Source of the DNA: Argyresthia goedartella
Lineage: Eukaryota; Arthropoda; Insecta; Lepidoptera; Argyresthiidae
Length of the DNA stretch: 64,000 nt
Direction of reading: 5' to 3'
Assembly (NCBI GenBank): GCA_949825045.1
Contig: OX463816.1
Span: 18,177,243-18,241,242, forward strand
Below the pieces are notes generated by a model. It saw nothing but the letters and a program-made list of their open reading frames with translations, ran no database searches and had not been told where the DNA came from. The translations under genes were made by a program, and so were the position numbers. Positions 10,301-18,319 of the stretch are shown piece after piece (the stretch's first letter is position 1; every line of letters begins with the position of its first letter).

Positions 10301-13103
10301 CATTTACGAAAGAGACAGGTAGTGCTCTGATATGTTTCTTAAAAGAAAAAAGAGTCGGACTGTCTCTTATAGTGCAAAGAGGTGCATTCCAGAGTCGGTC
10401 CGCCCGCAACCTGAAAGAGCGTTTATACGCAGCGCTGCTATGCCGCGGAGTAGCTAAAAGTGAATAATTAAATATCATCGGAGAAATGCTCATGGCAAAC
10501 TTAAAAGTAGAAAGACGAAAATGCTTATAAGAGACCCCATAAACAACCAGTGTATTGGACGGAGTTCCAATACGAACCGTAAACGAAATCAAATATCTCG
10601 GCACATATATTACGGCAGGACATAGGACACAATAAAAAAGAGGTGCCGGCAAACCATATGCAATTCCAAGGCCCTAATGCATTTTATAATGAAATCCAAC
10701 ATGGACTGGAATATAGTGCGCCTGATTTACAAAATGGTCATTGCACAGTTTATAAAATACGGACAAAAAGCGGCAACCCTCACTAAAGCAAACAGTTGAA
10801 AGTCAGTTCTTGACTAAGAAAATATGAACGCCTGATCCTCAGAGACATGTTTGAGAACGCCAGAAGCTTTCCAAGATACCACAAAATTCATGACTGACTA
10901 CAGGGCAAAACGATAACCAAACGAATCAGAAACCACCGGATGTGTTACAATACATATTCTGCGACGCCCACAACAGCACTTACTACACGCTCCATTCAAA
11001 TACGAAGCAAGGAAGAAGAAAGACGGCCGACTTATATACACCTGGAAAGATTTCCTTAAGCTTGACATCAAATACTACGGTGAAGAACACAGTTACTGGA
11101 CAGAATCATCACACAACAGGGACGAAGTCAGGATGGCCTAGAGGCAAATATACCGTATTCCAGAAACAGAGAGCGAAAGCGAAACTGGGAACTTACTGGA
11201 ACCCAAACGAACACGACTCAGGAAACTCAACTAATAACAATAACTGAAAATAGAAGGAAAACAAGGACTTGAAGAAAATAACAGCTGCTCTCCAAATCCC
11301 ACATCCTCCCCATTCCACATATCCTATATTGGCTTCAGGCTGAAGAGTCGGTCGATTGAATTCACTATCCTTCCCTCCTATAGAGCAGGTCATTCCACCC
11401 CCCCTCAAAACTTGTGCCCTCTGGTATGCCGGCCGAAAGACCGGAACAGGTTTAGAACCCTGGCTGGAGAAGCACCATTCATTCATTCATTCATATAAAC
11501 ATTTAATCACGTTAATTAATTAAAAAATATATTTTAAAAATAATTTATTATAGTAATTCATTAAATCTGTAAATTACTTATATTAATATATTTTTATTTT
11601 TAATATAGTTAATATAATTATAGTAGATAAGCAATTTTATTTTTTAGACCCGAAACATATAAAAAATGAAGTTACGTCAATTCATCTGCAAACGCTTTGT
11701 GACCCGGAGTACAGAACCTGTCCGCCATTTTGACCGCTTCTGATGATGTACCGCATCATCATTCTATTACCGATACAAGGTATTCGATACGAGTCCGACT
11801 CGCACTGGTCCTTTTTTTTACCACAGTCAATATATTCAAGGATTGGAATATGACTATGGTAAAAAACCGGACAAGTGCGAGTCGGACTCGCCCACCGAGG
11901 GTTTCGTCAAATTCGTAGGTACATTTAATTACAAATGTATAGTTTTCAGATTTTTCCCAATACTTGTAGTATAAGACGGTATTAAGTGCCAAACATAGTT
12001 CTAGGTTAACGGGAAATACCCTATACATTTTGATTTCCTTGAGAGTATCTTCTGTGTTATAAAGAATATGAGGACGTTTTGAGGCCGATCTTTTTTTTAC
12101 GTTAACATAGAAGTTAGATTTTTTACAGCTTCAAGAGACTGTAGACCTGAGTATATCGTTTAAATTTCAACTCGGTACCTTCAGATTTTTTTAACAGCTT
12201 TAAGTTACTGTGGACCTGAGTATATCGTTTAAATTACAACTCGGCACCTCCACGCATTCTCGTGATAAATGGTCTTGGCAGACAGACAGATAGACAGACG
12301 GACGGACGGACAACAAAGTGATTCTATAATGTAGGTAGAGTATATCCTATAGTTGAGAGGTTAATTTTAATTTTATGTAAGGTCTAGGTCTAAACCTATA
12401 AGTACAAGGGAAAATAAATATACTTACTTAAATATTACTATAACTACTTTTCTAATCTAACTGCTAGATACACTACATAAACTGGTACATATATAGTATA
12501 TTGTATGATAATTATATTATGAATAAACAAATACATAAATTAACGCTCTAAACTACGAGAGCCAAAGATAGTGCTACTTTTTAAAGTTTTTCAAAAAATA
12601 ATTTTCATGAAAATGTTTGCCACACCTGCCAAGCTTACCCCGCTATCTACCACGATATGCACATTACGGCGTATTTGCGATAATTGTCATAGTCTTTTAT
12701 CGTATCACTCACAAAAATGATATACATTGGTAGACTGGGTTCAATGTATTTTTGCCCGCAGTTATTTGAAACAATATAGGTACCTGCTGCTATGGCGATG
12801 ATGTCATCCGTTCATCTGGCTGTTGGTCTAACCTAAACTGACCGAAATACTAAATCGGCCATTGTTTTACTGACTGAGCCACAGGTTCTGGTGCTCTTGT
12901 GGCTCAGTCTTACCCGCGTACGTTTCGCCGCGTCAACACAGCTGTGATTCTACCCACTTCGCATTCCATTGCAGATCGAGTTAGCGGGCACGTGCGCGAT
13001 GCAAGTCGACGGCGAGCCGTGGATGCAGGGCTCCGCGACAATCACGTTTGAGACGGCCGGGAAATGTCTCATGCTGCGCGCTGCCAATACCGAAGTGGAC
13101 TGA
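4215..13103 (+). CDS. DGKE: Diacylglycerol kinase epsilon, last two coding exons
   Basis: Diacylglycerol kinase phosphorylates diacylglycerol to phosphatidic acid at membranes. Two exons are visible: 4215-4366 and 12975-13103, splicing in phase (AAG|ATC). Together they encode the end of the DAGK accessory domain: DGKCEVVGISSSFQIARLQ, then QPYRFAQAERVK, then IELAGTCAMQVDGEPWMQ and a short tail ending in a stop. The motif MQVDGEPW is the hallmark of the C-terminus of DGKs. The spacing 'DG..EVVG...SF..A.IQ..L..PFR..QA' is closest to the epsilon isoform as I know it. The C1 domains and catalytic ATP-binding part must lie left of the window. The protein ends soon after the accessory domain, as in DGK epsilon. 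The single intron (8.6 kb) is full of transposons. The gene is convergent with SLC25A10. Isoform assignment is by motif reading; other DGKs are less likely. Confidence 0.85.
4381..4600 (+). pseudogene. Decayed duplicate of the DGKE exon, flanked by CA repeats
   Basis: Positions 4458-4550 repeat the second half of the exon at 4215-4366. The runs tcatcctcgttccacattgc, ctgcagtgcg, cataccggttc and gggtcaa match in order. About 18 bp and about 5 bp are deleted and the frame is broken. The copy is bounded on both sides by CA-rich microsatellites (4381-4410 and 4558-4582), and the true exon is followed by the same kind of CA tract. It therefore looks like a tandem duplication of exon plus intron start that has since decayed. 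Confidence 0.75.
4603..4912 (+). repeat. Three partial copies of a coding-like unit with CA tracts
   Basis: A unit of about 120 bp occurs as a 3' part (4605-4680), a full copy (about 4690-4810) and a third copy without the CA tract (about 4811-4912). Full copies can be read as LRRRLIKLDSHLLRLALD and LRRCFTGLDSHMMGLALD followed by ..RQH; they differ from each other mainly in ways that keep this peptide recognisable. The first two are followed by gtacatacac / gtacacgcaa and CA repeats, as if an exon end and donor were copied too. I do not recognise the peptide. A former exon multiplied locally is one reading; a GC-rich minisatellite is the other. Confidence 0.55.
4913..6460 (+). mobile_element. 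Decayed uncharacterised TE-like gene (CDGTNVNTG family)
   Basis: Broken + strand frames match, in order, a multicopy uncharacterised protein family that I know from insect genomes. Pieces: ISEVVRAVTGAWKTATIPTVS (4910-4970); LCDIAACKCK...CKCGRFKAIPVKERFF, a cysteine-rich segment (5110-5200); LGKLADMCARYGIS...AAVASATL then IIDHGKLRRARV (5660-5830); YVGHASPTSGTSRSIEEAIF (about 6001); VVG-stop-DGTNVNTGRKNGVI (about 6104), where a TGA replaces the usual cysteine codon; SFSRPIEKLLATCE...LSAAQLYLY (6195-6325). Function of the family is unknown to me. Several stops and frameshifts make this a pseudogene copy. It lies in the DGKE intron. Confidence 0.7.
6588..6619. repeat. Left 32-bp target-site duplication of the OTU-LINE
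   Basis: The 32 bases starting tcatataaacatttaatcac are repeated exactly at 11491-11522. The two copies flank 6620-11490 and nothing else in between matches, which is what target-primed reverse transcription leaves behind. Confidence 0.9.
7809..8399 (+). pseudogene. OTU-like cysteine protease module 1 of the LINE
   Basis: From an ATG at 7809 the frame reads METLPMPRDGKCLFHAIADQ, carrying the D-G-x-C active-site box of OTU proteases. A stop (TAA, 7921-7923) interrupts after HIRSD. The rest continues with ARYVEANSNYP, an IQGTWGGEEIILAAAEFY block, and SHYDSAYIIE, which supplies the catalytic histidine position. The 155-codon open stretch 7932-8399 contains the latter two blocks. One stop codon therefore separates the nucleophile half from the histidine half. 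There is no endonuclease after this copy; the second module follows 1.4 kb downstream. Confidence 0.7.
9242..10169 (+). pseudogene. OTU-like module 2 joined to an AP endonuclease start
   Basis: The frame begins METLP-like (MEALPMLR) and shows a decayed CLFTAIADQ box around 9275, YVEENGD (9355), a YGTWAGEEIIIPAAEYF block (9445-9495) and GTGHHYDSVYLLESPN (9590-9640). From 9567 a 200-codon open frame runs on into MRIATWKIRGCAEITKRLNI and IAYIQETN, the first two conserved boxes of an AP-like LINE endonuclease. In this copy OTU and endonuclease are in one frame, so the ancestral ORF was probably an OTU-endonuclease-RT fusion. After 9950 the frame enters other sequence (possibly the nested LINE tail). 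Confidence 0.65.
10085..10450 (-). mobile_element. CR1/Jockey-like LINE 3' tail nested in the OTU-LINE
   Basis: Read on the minus strand, 10450-10300 encodes SLLATPRHSSAAYKRSFRLR then ADRLWNA and IRDSPTLFSFKKHIRALPV. This parallels SLLSIPQHNTVAYEHSFRLR and IRDCKSLVTFKKKLKQHLL of the large LINE at 61017. The UTR below shares the LFCWKKSLFRDKLAL-like stretch with the tail at 55560. It splits the endonuclease from the RT end of the OTU-LINE, so it inserted later. Confidence 0.75.
11491..11522. repeat. Right 32-bp target-site duplication of the OTU-LINE
   Basis: Exact copy of 6588-6619, directly after the ATTC tail. Confidence 0.9.
11790..12320. repeat. Dispersed repeat with 45-bp inverted arms
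   Basis: Arms at about 11790-11835 and 11846-11891 are inverted copies (gagtccgactcgcactggtc against gacaagtgcgagtcggactc), with few mismatches and a short loop. The following sequence carries the 'aagtgcgagtcggactcg' start and ends in a gacagacagatagacagacg tract at about 12278, both typical of a very common lepidopteran repeat. Non-coding. Confidence 0.65.
12321..12974. other. DGKE intron end, no other feature
   Basis: AT-rich intron sequence. A short inverted match (actgagccacaggttc / ttgtggctcagtc) lies at about 12870-12910. The intron closes with the acceptor ttgcag at 12969-12974. Confidence 0.5.
12975..13103 (+). CDS. DGKE: DGKE last coding exon
   Basis: Acceptor ttgcag ends at 12974. 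The exon encodes 42 residues, IELAGTCAMQVDGEPWMQ... to ANTEVD, with TGA at 13101-13103. The QVDGEPW box is the diagnostic end of the DGK accessory domain. The 3' UTR would include the hairpin at 13356-13409 if it extends that far. Confidence 0.88.
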   Translation: MELAGTCAMQVDGEPWMQGSATITFETAGKCLMLRAANTEVD

Positions 13104-13355
13104 ACTCGAATATTGCATGCCGGGTCTATAATTTTATTTGTGTTTTAGCCTGGTTTCACTTGCGCCGGTCACCCAGAACTTTATGGATAATTTGAAAAAA
13201 GAATGCACACATACATTTGTTAAGACATATGCGTTCGGGAGAATCGATAAGGTCGAATTATTTGATCTGAAACAGGAGTAAAGAGAGCTTATTGATTTTT
13301 TTGGGTGTTGGAAAGGGATAGATAGAGTCATGGTATAGATAGGTCATGTATAGTC

Positions 13356-13409
13356 AAGGTATTTCTAGAAATGCCATGGGAGTCCCCATGGCATTTCTAG
13401 AAATACCTT
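13356..13409. repeat. Perfect 25-bp stem, 4-nt loop hairpin
   Basis: Left arm 13356-13380 (aaggtatttctagaaatgcc...) is the exact reverse complement of 13385-13409; the loop is agtc. It sits 253 bp after the DGKE stop codon and could be in its 3' UTR. Confidence 0.9.
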
Positions 13410-14995
13410 TTCCCGTTATGTGTTTTTAATTTTATAACCATGGCTTAGGGTTCAAGATCGCGATGCCTCGCGCGGAGGCGCGTCGGCGCAGGCGCGGTAA
13501 TGGACTCAAACTTACTACATTTTTTTTTATTGCAAATTGGCAAAAATAATGCACTTTTACCAGATAAACACTTACTTAAAGTCTGATATACATGGATAAA
13601 ATTAAAAAATAAATCAAATATGGACCGGTTAATGCCTCATTCATTGTCCCAATGTCGAGGTATCTTTAGATTAGTATTATATAAATATAGTTATAGCAAG
13701 TTTATATAAATATATATAAAGAGATAACCAACACATTTAATGTTTGTATGGATTTATTTGTTATTGTTTATGTCAGTTGTACCTGAGGTTATGGATTTAA
13801 TCGCAAATCGGAGATGTACTTACTGTTATATGGTGTGCTCATTCATTTGAAAAAAGACTACAACTGAGTCAACGACTCAATACACTATACATATTGATTA
13901 AGTCATCCACTGTAGCGCTTTACTTCTTAAAAAATATGGCTAAACCTGTTCCAGCTCTACGCTCTCCATGTCATAAATTATCTGACAGTATGTACTCTAT
14001 TACACTATGTTGGACACACTACATGTAGAAATATGTAATATTTATTAAATTGTAGTCGTGCTTTCATCAATTTACATCATAATGGACGTTTCTCATGGCG
14101 GGCTAACAACTTAGGTTAATTTCGCCAATGTCAGGCGTTTTATAGATTTCATTGTTTGGATGGAATTTTTTGTGTTGATTTGGTACTCGTTAGCACTACC
14201 CAGTGGGACCGTGCAGGGCTTTGGGATCCAAGCATTTCCTGCGGACGCAAGCAACAATTACCCCCAATGGACTTTGACTTGTTTGAGCGCTCTTAATGTT
14301 TCACGGAAAAGTAAGTTAAACGTGTCGCCAAGTGTCTCATCATTTAGCTTTAAATCGTGGGACTGCAAAAGCCGTAAAACTCGCATTGTGCCGGGTCGTG
14401 CAGTAACTGTAACTTGACCCGCACACGATTTGCTAAAAGTAAGTATGTTAAAGTAAAGTCCTTCCTTTCCTAAGCGAAACAATGCGTCTTCTAAGAATGG
14501 CTTCATGGGAGGCAGTTGCACACGTCCGAAAGAAATACTTGGTTCCTACAGCCCTTCACGTCCTCCCGTGTAATGTTTCCTTAGCATAGCAACAAATTAT
14601 CCTCAAAACATTAATCATTGAGAACTTGACACGGCAAAATTAGCCTCTAAAGAGGTCAGCACGCCAAATTAAAATAAGAAGAAGAATGGCTCACTTAAGT
14701 GGAATTTAGTAGTAGCCTCAAAATCCTAGATACCCACCATCAGACGTAAAATAAGAGGATGAGAGTCGCTCGCTACGGACGTCGTTCGCGGGGATCGCGG
14801 GGAGAATGTGTAGACCGGAGGGAATTTGTTCCCCATGATGATTAAAAGTTATGCATTTCATTTTATGCATTCAAGTTATGCATTCATAAGCCATCCATTC
14901 CGCCTTTGACTGAAGAGGAACAAAATATGATATTTAGATAGTTTTACTGTCGCTAGTCGCCTATTAAAGAGTCCTGTATGAACATTGCTTTGTTT
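13410..14995. other. Intergenic, no recognised gene
   Basis: AT-rich spacer. An 87-codon minus frame at 14521-14258 (PPMKPFLEDALFRLGKEGLY...) has reasonable composition but no motif I recognise, and no flanking exon. It may be a fragment of a transposon ORF. Confidence 0.4.
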
Positions 14996-15053
14996 TAATG
15001 CAATGATACCTAATCTCAAAAGCTTAATGCAATGATACCTAAACTCAAAAGCT
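14996..15053. repeat. 29-bp direct tandem duplication
   Basis: 14996-15024 and 15025-15053 (taatgcaatgatacctaatc...) differ at one base. A recent local slip or duplication. Confidence 0.85.
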
Positions 15054-15661
15054 CATTGCAGATGGCGCAGGTGAAGTTGGAAGCTGTCATCTGTCAAATT
15101 TGTCAAAATATATTTAGTTCCTCTTATAATGTGGCGGCTAACCTGATTTGAGGTTCGTTTTGTCAGTTTCAAGTGTATTTAAAGATCACGTGACGTGTTT
15201 TAAACCTAACCTCGGAAGAGTGACATTCTTTGCCTCCAACTAAGCCAGCGCCACCAAGCAAGAGCGAATGCGGTCATAGCTGCCATTGGAAGTTTATATA
15301 AAGTTAATAACAGAAATCGGAAATGTCTTTGGAAATGAATACATTCTTATTAGGAATAGGTAGTTGTGAGTCACTGAAGGCGAACGCGCGTGAAGTATTC
15401 GCAGAGAACGCGAGTATAAAAGTACAAAATCGACTACACGATTGCTTCAATTCAATTCGTTTCTTCGGGGCTACGCCATTAAAAAAAATTATTGAATTGA
15501 AGCAAAAGAAATCATGCTGTCTCACTTGTACACTAACGACAGCAGCAGAGCTTCATTTCGTTTGTTTCGTTCGATTCCTTTCTTCAATCGCACACGGTAT
15601 ATCAAAATCGCGGATAACAATCGTACGATTTAGATACACGCGATTTTTATTCGCCGTCTGT

Positions 15662-15860
15662 AACCTTTTGACCGCCATACATCAAGTACAAAATGTGTCG
15701 CTCACACGCCAAATATGTTTGCTATGCTATGCAAAATATAATTTAATTCATATCATAAGAGATAAGGCCTCTTTTAATATAAAGTGTGTCGGCTATAGCC
15801 GACATGGCGCCAGTGGACTTTCAGTTGTCTGCCTGTGCCGACTGAGGCGGTCAAAAGGTT
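15662..15860. mobile_element. Short inverted-repeat element (MITE-like)
   Basis: aaccttttgaccgcc at 15662-15676 is repeated inverted at 15846-15860. The internal part holds a palindrome, gtcggctatagccgac, at about 15788. About 200 bp, non-coding; a MITE-type element. A 219-codon frame across it is chance. Confidence 0.6.
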
Positions 15861-16057
15861 CGCTATTTATTCTACACTGTTATGATATCATGCCTGGGTT
15901 GAATTTTTTAAATGTAAACACCTTTTTTGTACCGGTATCCAACATTCATTCATCCCTTGGAAGAAGAGATAAGCTCGTGTAGGTTTTCCATACAATTCGA
16001 TTTTTTTGGAATGCCAGTTCAGATTATTGTTAGATTAGTTAGATTTTATTATTATTA

Positions 16058-16158
16058 GTTCAAAAAAATATGAGATCAGAAAATATATTCGCTTCAAAAC
16101 ATCACACGATTACATGTTTTGAAACGAATATATGTTCTGATCTCATATTTTTTTGAAC
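16058..16158. repeat. Long hairpin, 45-bp arms
   Basis: 16058-16102 and 16114-16158 are inverted copies with only two mismatches in 45 bp, around an 11-nt loop (cacacgattac). Total 101 bp. This is the size of a MITE or of a hairpin RNA precursor. It lies between the convergent DGKE and SLC25A10 genes. Confidence 0.9.
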
Positions 16159-18091
16159 ATGAAGTATTGCACAATTAATATTAACATAACTGAAAAATAA
16201 ACTCGATTTATTATTTTGTTAGTATGCTTTATGGATAAGGAAACAACTTGGTCGAACAGTAACAACATTTATGTTTATATAGGTGTTTTATAAACCAAAT
16301 TTAAACATTCAATAGAAATAAATAACAGAATAATAACTTTGAATACATGTATTGAATGAATTATAATATTCTGGTGCGAATGTTATTATTTAAATCAACA
16401 TACTATCTAACACTGAATCTGAGTATGTGTGCGGATCTTGGGCCATGATAATAATTTACGATACCTCTGTCTTATATGTATAATGATCTATAGAGACAAA
16501 TAAAATTAATGACACAAGATTATATTTTAGAATGATAAAATAATAAGTATCAAAATATTTCTTATTCTGTGAATGTTCATATGAATCAACGTGCAACATC
16601 TATGGTGGTGTGGTCTATATATTTTTTTTAAAGGTACGCCCGACTCAAGGGTGATTTACTGATGCCAAAAATATATACGATTGTTAGTGAAAGATCATTA
16701 AATTGTGGCGTGTAGTTCTATCGCTTGCTACCGCGCTGTCGATATCAACAACTCGGCGCGCACGCAGTTCGTGGCCGGGGTGTTCGCACGTTGCGGTTAT
16801 TTCAGGACTAATAGCATACGGTAATTTATAAATCAAAATTATGCGTGGAAGAAACAAAACATTTTTTTTGTTATTAGCGATACGTATACCATCGTCCCTG
16901 CTGAGTCAGGCGTTACTTTAAAAAACATCACCACTATTACTGTTCCTAAGGGCCTGTTTCAAGATGTACCGATAACCCCTATTGAACAGAACACTCCTGT
17001 AAATCATAAACTTTGTATGCAAAATGACAGATGAATCTGTCACATAGAGCTTAGCGAGACTACTTGAAACAGACGATAAATCGAATGTATAAAAAAATTG
17101 CCTTTTTGGGAAGACCTTGCATTTCGACGTTTGTATAAAAATAGTTATAATAATATATAACTGTTTGATATTGTATTAAAAAAACAGTGTGCTACAAAAT
17201 AAAATAGTATGCCTATGTATTTAGTTAGCTATTTGCTTATTGTCAATAAATAAAGGTTAAAAAAATACTCTTATAGATGATATTGTACACAGTTCTAAAG
17301 TAGGTACCCTTTTTATAACTAATTAACATAACATTTAAAGGTAAATGAAGATAGCGTGCGAACACAGAAAGCCAAACAACAACATTAACTATTCATATAA
17401 TTTTGATTATATATTTTAACACATTTTAGTCACTTTTAGTGATGGTAAAACTAGGTCACTCGTACCGGTCGACAGACAACGTTCGTTGTATAAAAAATAA
17501 TAATATTGTAGATAACTATGTTACATACTATGAATAATGATAAATTACACCTTTACTAAATGCGGCTAATGAAGAATGTAAAATGGAATATCAATAGCTA
17601 GGAACAATACCATTTCGTTCATAAACTATACTATTTTTTAGAAAGCTAAGAGCAAGGAGTCATCTATCACGCACGTACTATTTAGCATCTGACCTCATCC
17701 TGTTACTATCTGCTCGGATCTTGACAGCATAGTGTTATACAACGACGAAGGACTTACAGTACATCGTATAATATGGGTTACGCTTTGATTGATTCCCCTA
17801 GAGACCATATTTTTCTGTAGTATCTAGGTTTTTTTTTGCAGCAATGACGCAATGCACTAATTTCTGCTAGTTTAAACTAAGTTAAAAACAACTATTCTTC
17901 CACCGCCTATAACACCGATAACTAGAATATATTTTGAGTTGATTTCATCACATTTAACACAGACAAGGTAAGCCATCATTTTTAAATGGACGGTCAAACA
18001 TTTTTGTACCTGCTGAAATTAGATTTCACAAGAACAGTTTAGCTTTGGAAAATATACCGCCCACATCCGTTCCAATCTGAAGTTACCAAAA
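16159..18091. other. Intergenic spacer, downstream of SLC25A10
   Basis: AT-rich, no gene. A MITE-like segment at about 16952-17075 has ends gcctgtttcaag and cttgaaacaga in inverted orientation. The 3' UTR of the minus-strand carrier must start at 18091 and run left, but I cannot place its end. Confidence 0.5.
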
Positions 18092-18319
18092 TCAAAACCC
18101 GAAGTTGATTCTCAGCTGCTCTAAGAACACGAAGGTGAGTATCGTATGCGGGGCTAGCCTCACGAACGCTGGAATGTATCCCTTGTAGAAGGCTCGCGGG
18201 CCCTCCTTGCCGGTACTGCGGATTAGGTGCAGCATACTGCGGTACTCGCCGGGCGCTGCGTTCATGGCTCGGGTCTTTAGCACGTCTACGGGCTGGGTTA
18301 GTGTTGTTGCGATCGCTCC
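18092..18319 (-). CDS. SLC25A10: SLC25A10 last coding exon
   Basis: Acceptor caacag precedes GGAGCG at 18319. It encodes GAIATTLTQPVDVLKTRAMN through FLEQLRINFGF, with TGA at 18094-18092. It carries the third carrier signature and the sixth membrane helix. Confidence 0.93.
   Translation of the reverse strand, partial: GAIATTLTQPVDVLKTRAMNAAPGEYRSMLHLIRSTGKEGPRAFYKGYIPAFVRLAPHTILTFVFLEQLRINFGF

Larger units (their letters stand above)
6620..11490 (+). mobile_element. Non-LTR retrotransposon with two OTU-protease-like modules
   Basis: The 4.87-kb insertion is bounded by an exact 32-bp target-site duplication and ends in an (ATTC)n tail at 11478-11494. Order along + strand: GC-rich 5' region (6620-7800); OTU-like module 1 (7809-8399); a second, diverged 5' region (8480-9240); OTU-like module 2 (9242-9615); AP-type endonuclease start reading MRIATWKIRGCAEITKRL and IAYIQET (9819-9930); a foreign LINE tail inserted on the minus strand (about 10085-10450); the end of a reverse-transcriptase ORF reading VLDGVPIRTVNEIKYLGTYI (about 10540-10620) and a GKTITKRIRNHR-like piece (about 10905); 3' UTR. 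Many stops and frameshifts show it is not active. OTU-fold proteins are deubiquitinating cysteine proteases; OTU modules are known in some retrotransposons. The reverse-transcriptase core is absent. Confidence 0.8.

Noticed and set aside
9945..10652. 235-codon minus-strand ORF as a membrane protein gene
   Set aside because: Its middle is the end of a CR1/Jockey-like LINE ORF and its UTR; the hydrophobic runs are translated AT-rich UTR.
14258..14521. 87-codon minus ORF
   Set aside because: Not matched to any family and without splice-linked partners; left as possible transposon debris.
15323..15982. 219-codon open frame on +
   Set aside because: It crosses an inverted-repeat element and an internal inverted pair (gcttcaattcaat at about 15442 against its inverse at about 15493). 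Composition is not coding-like and no motif is recognisable.
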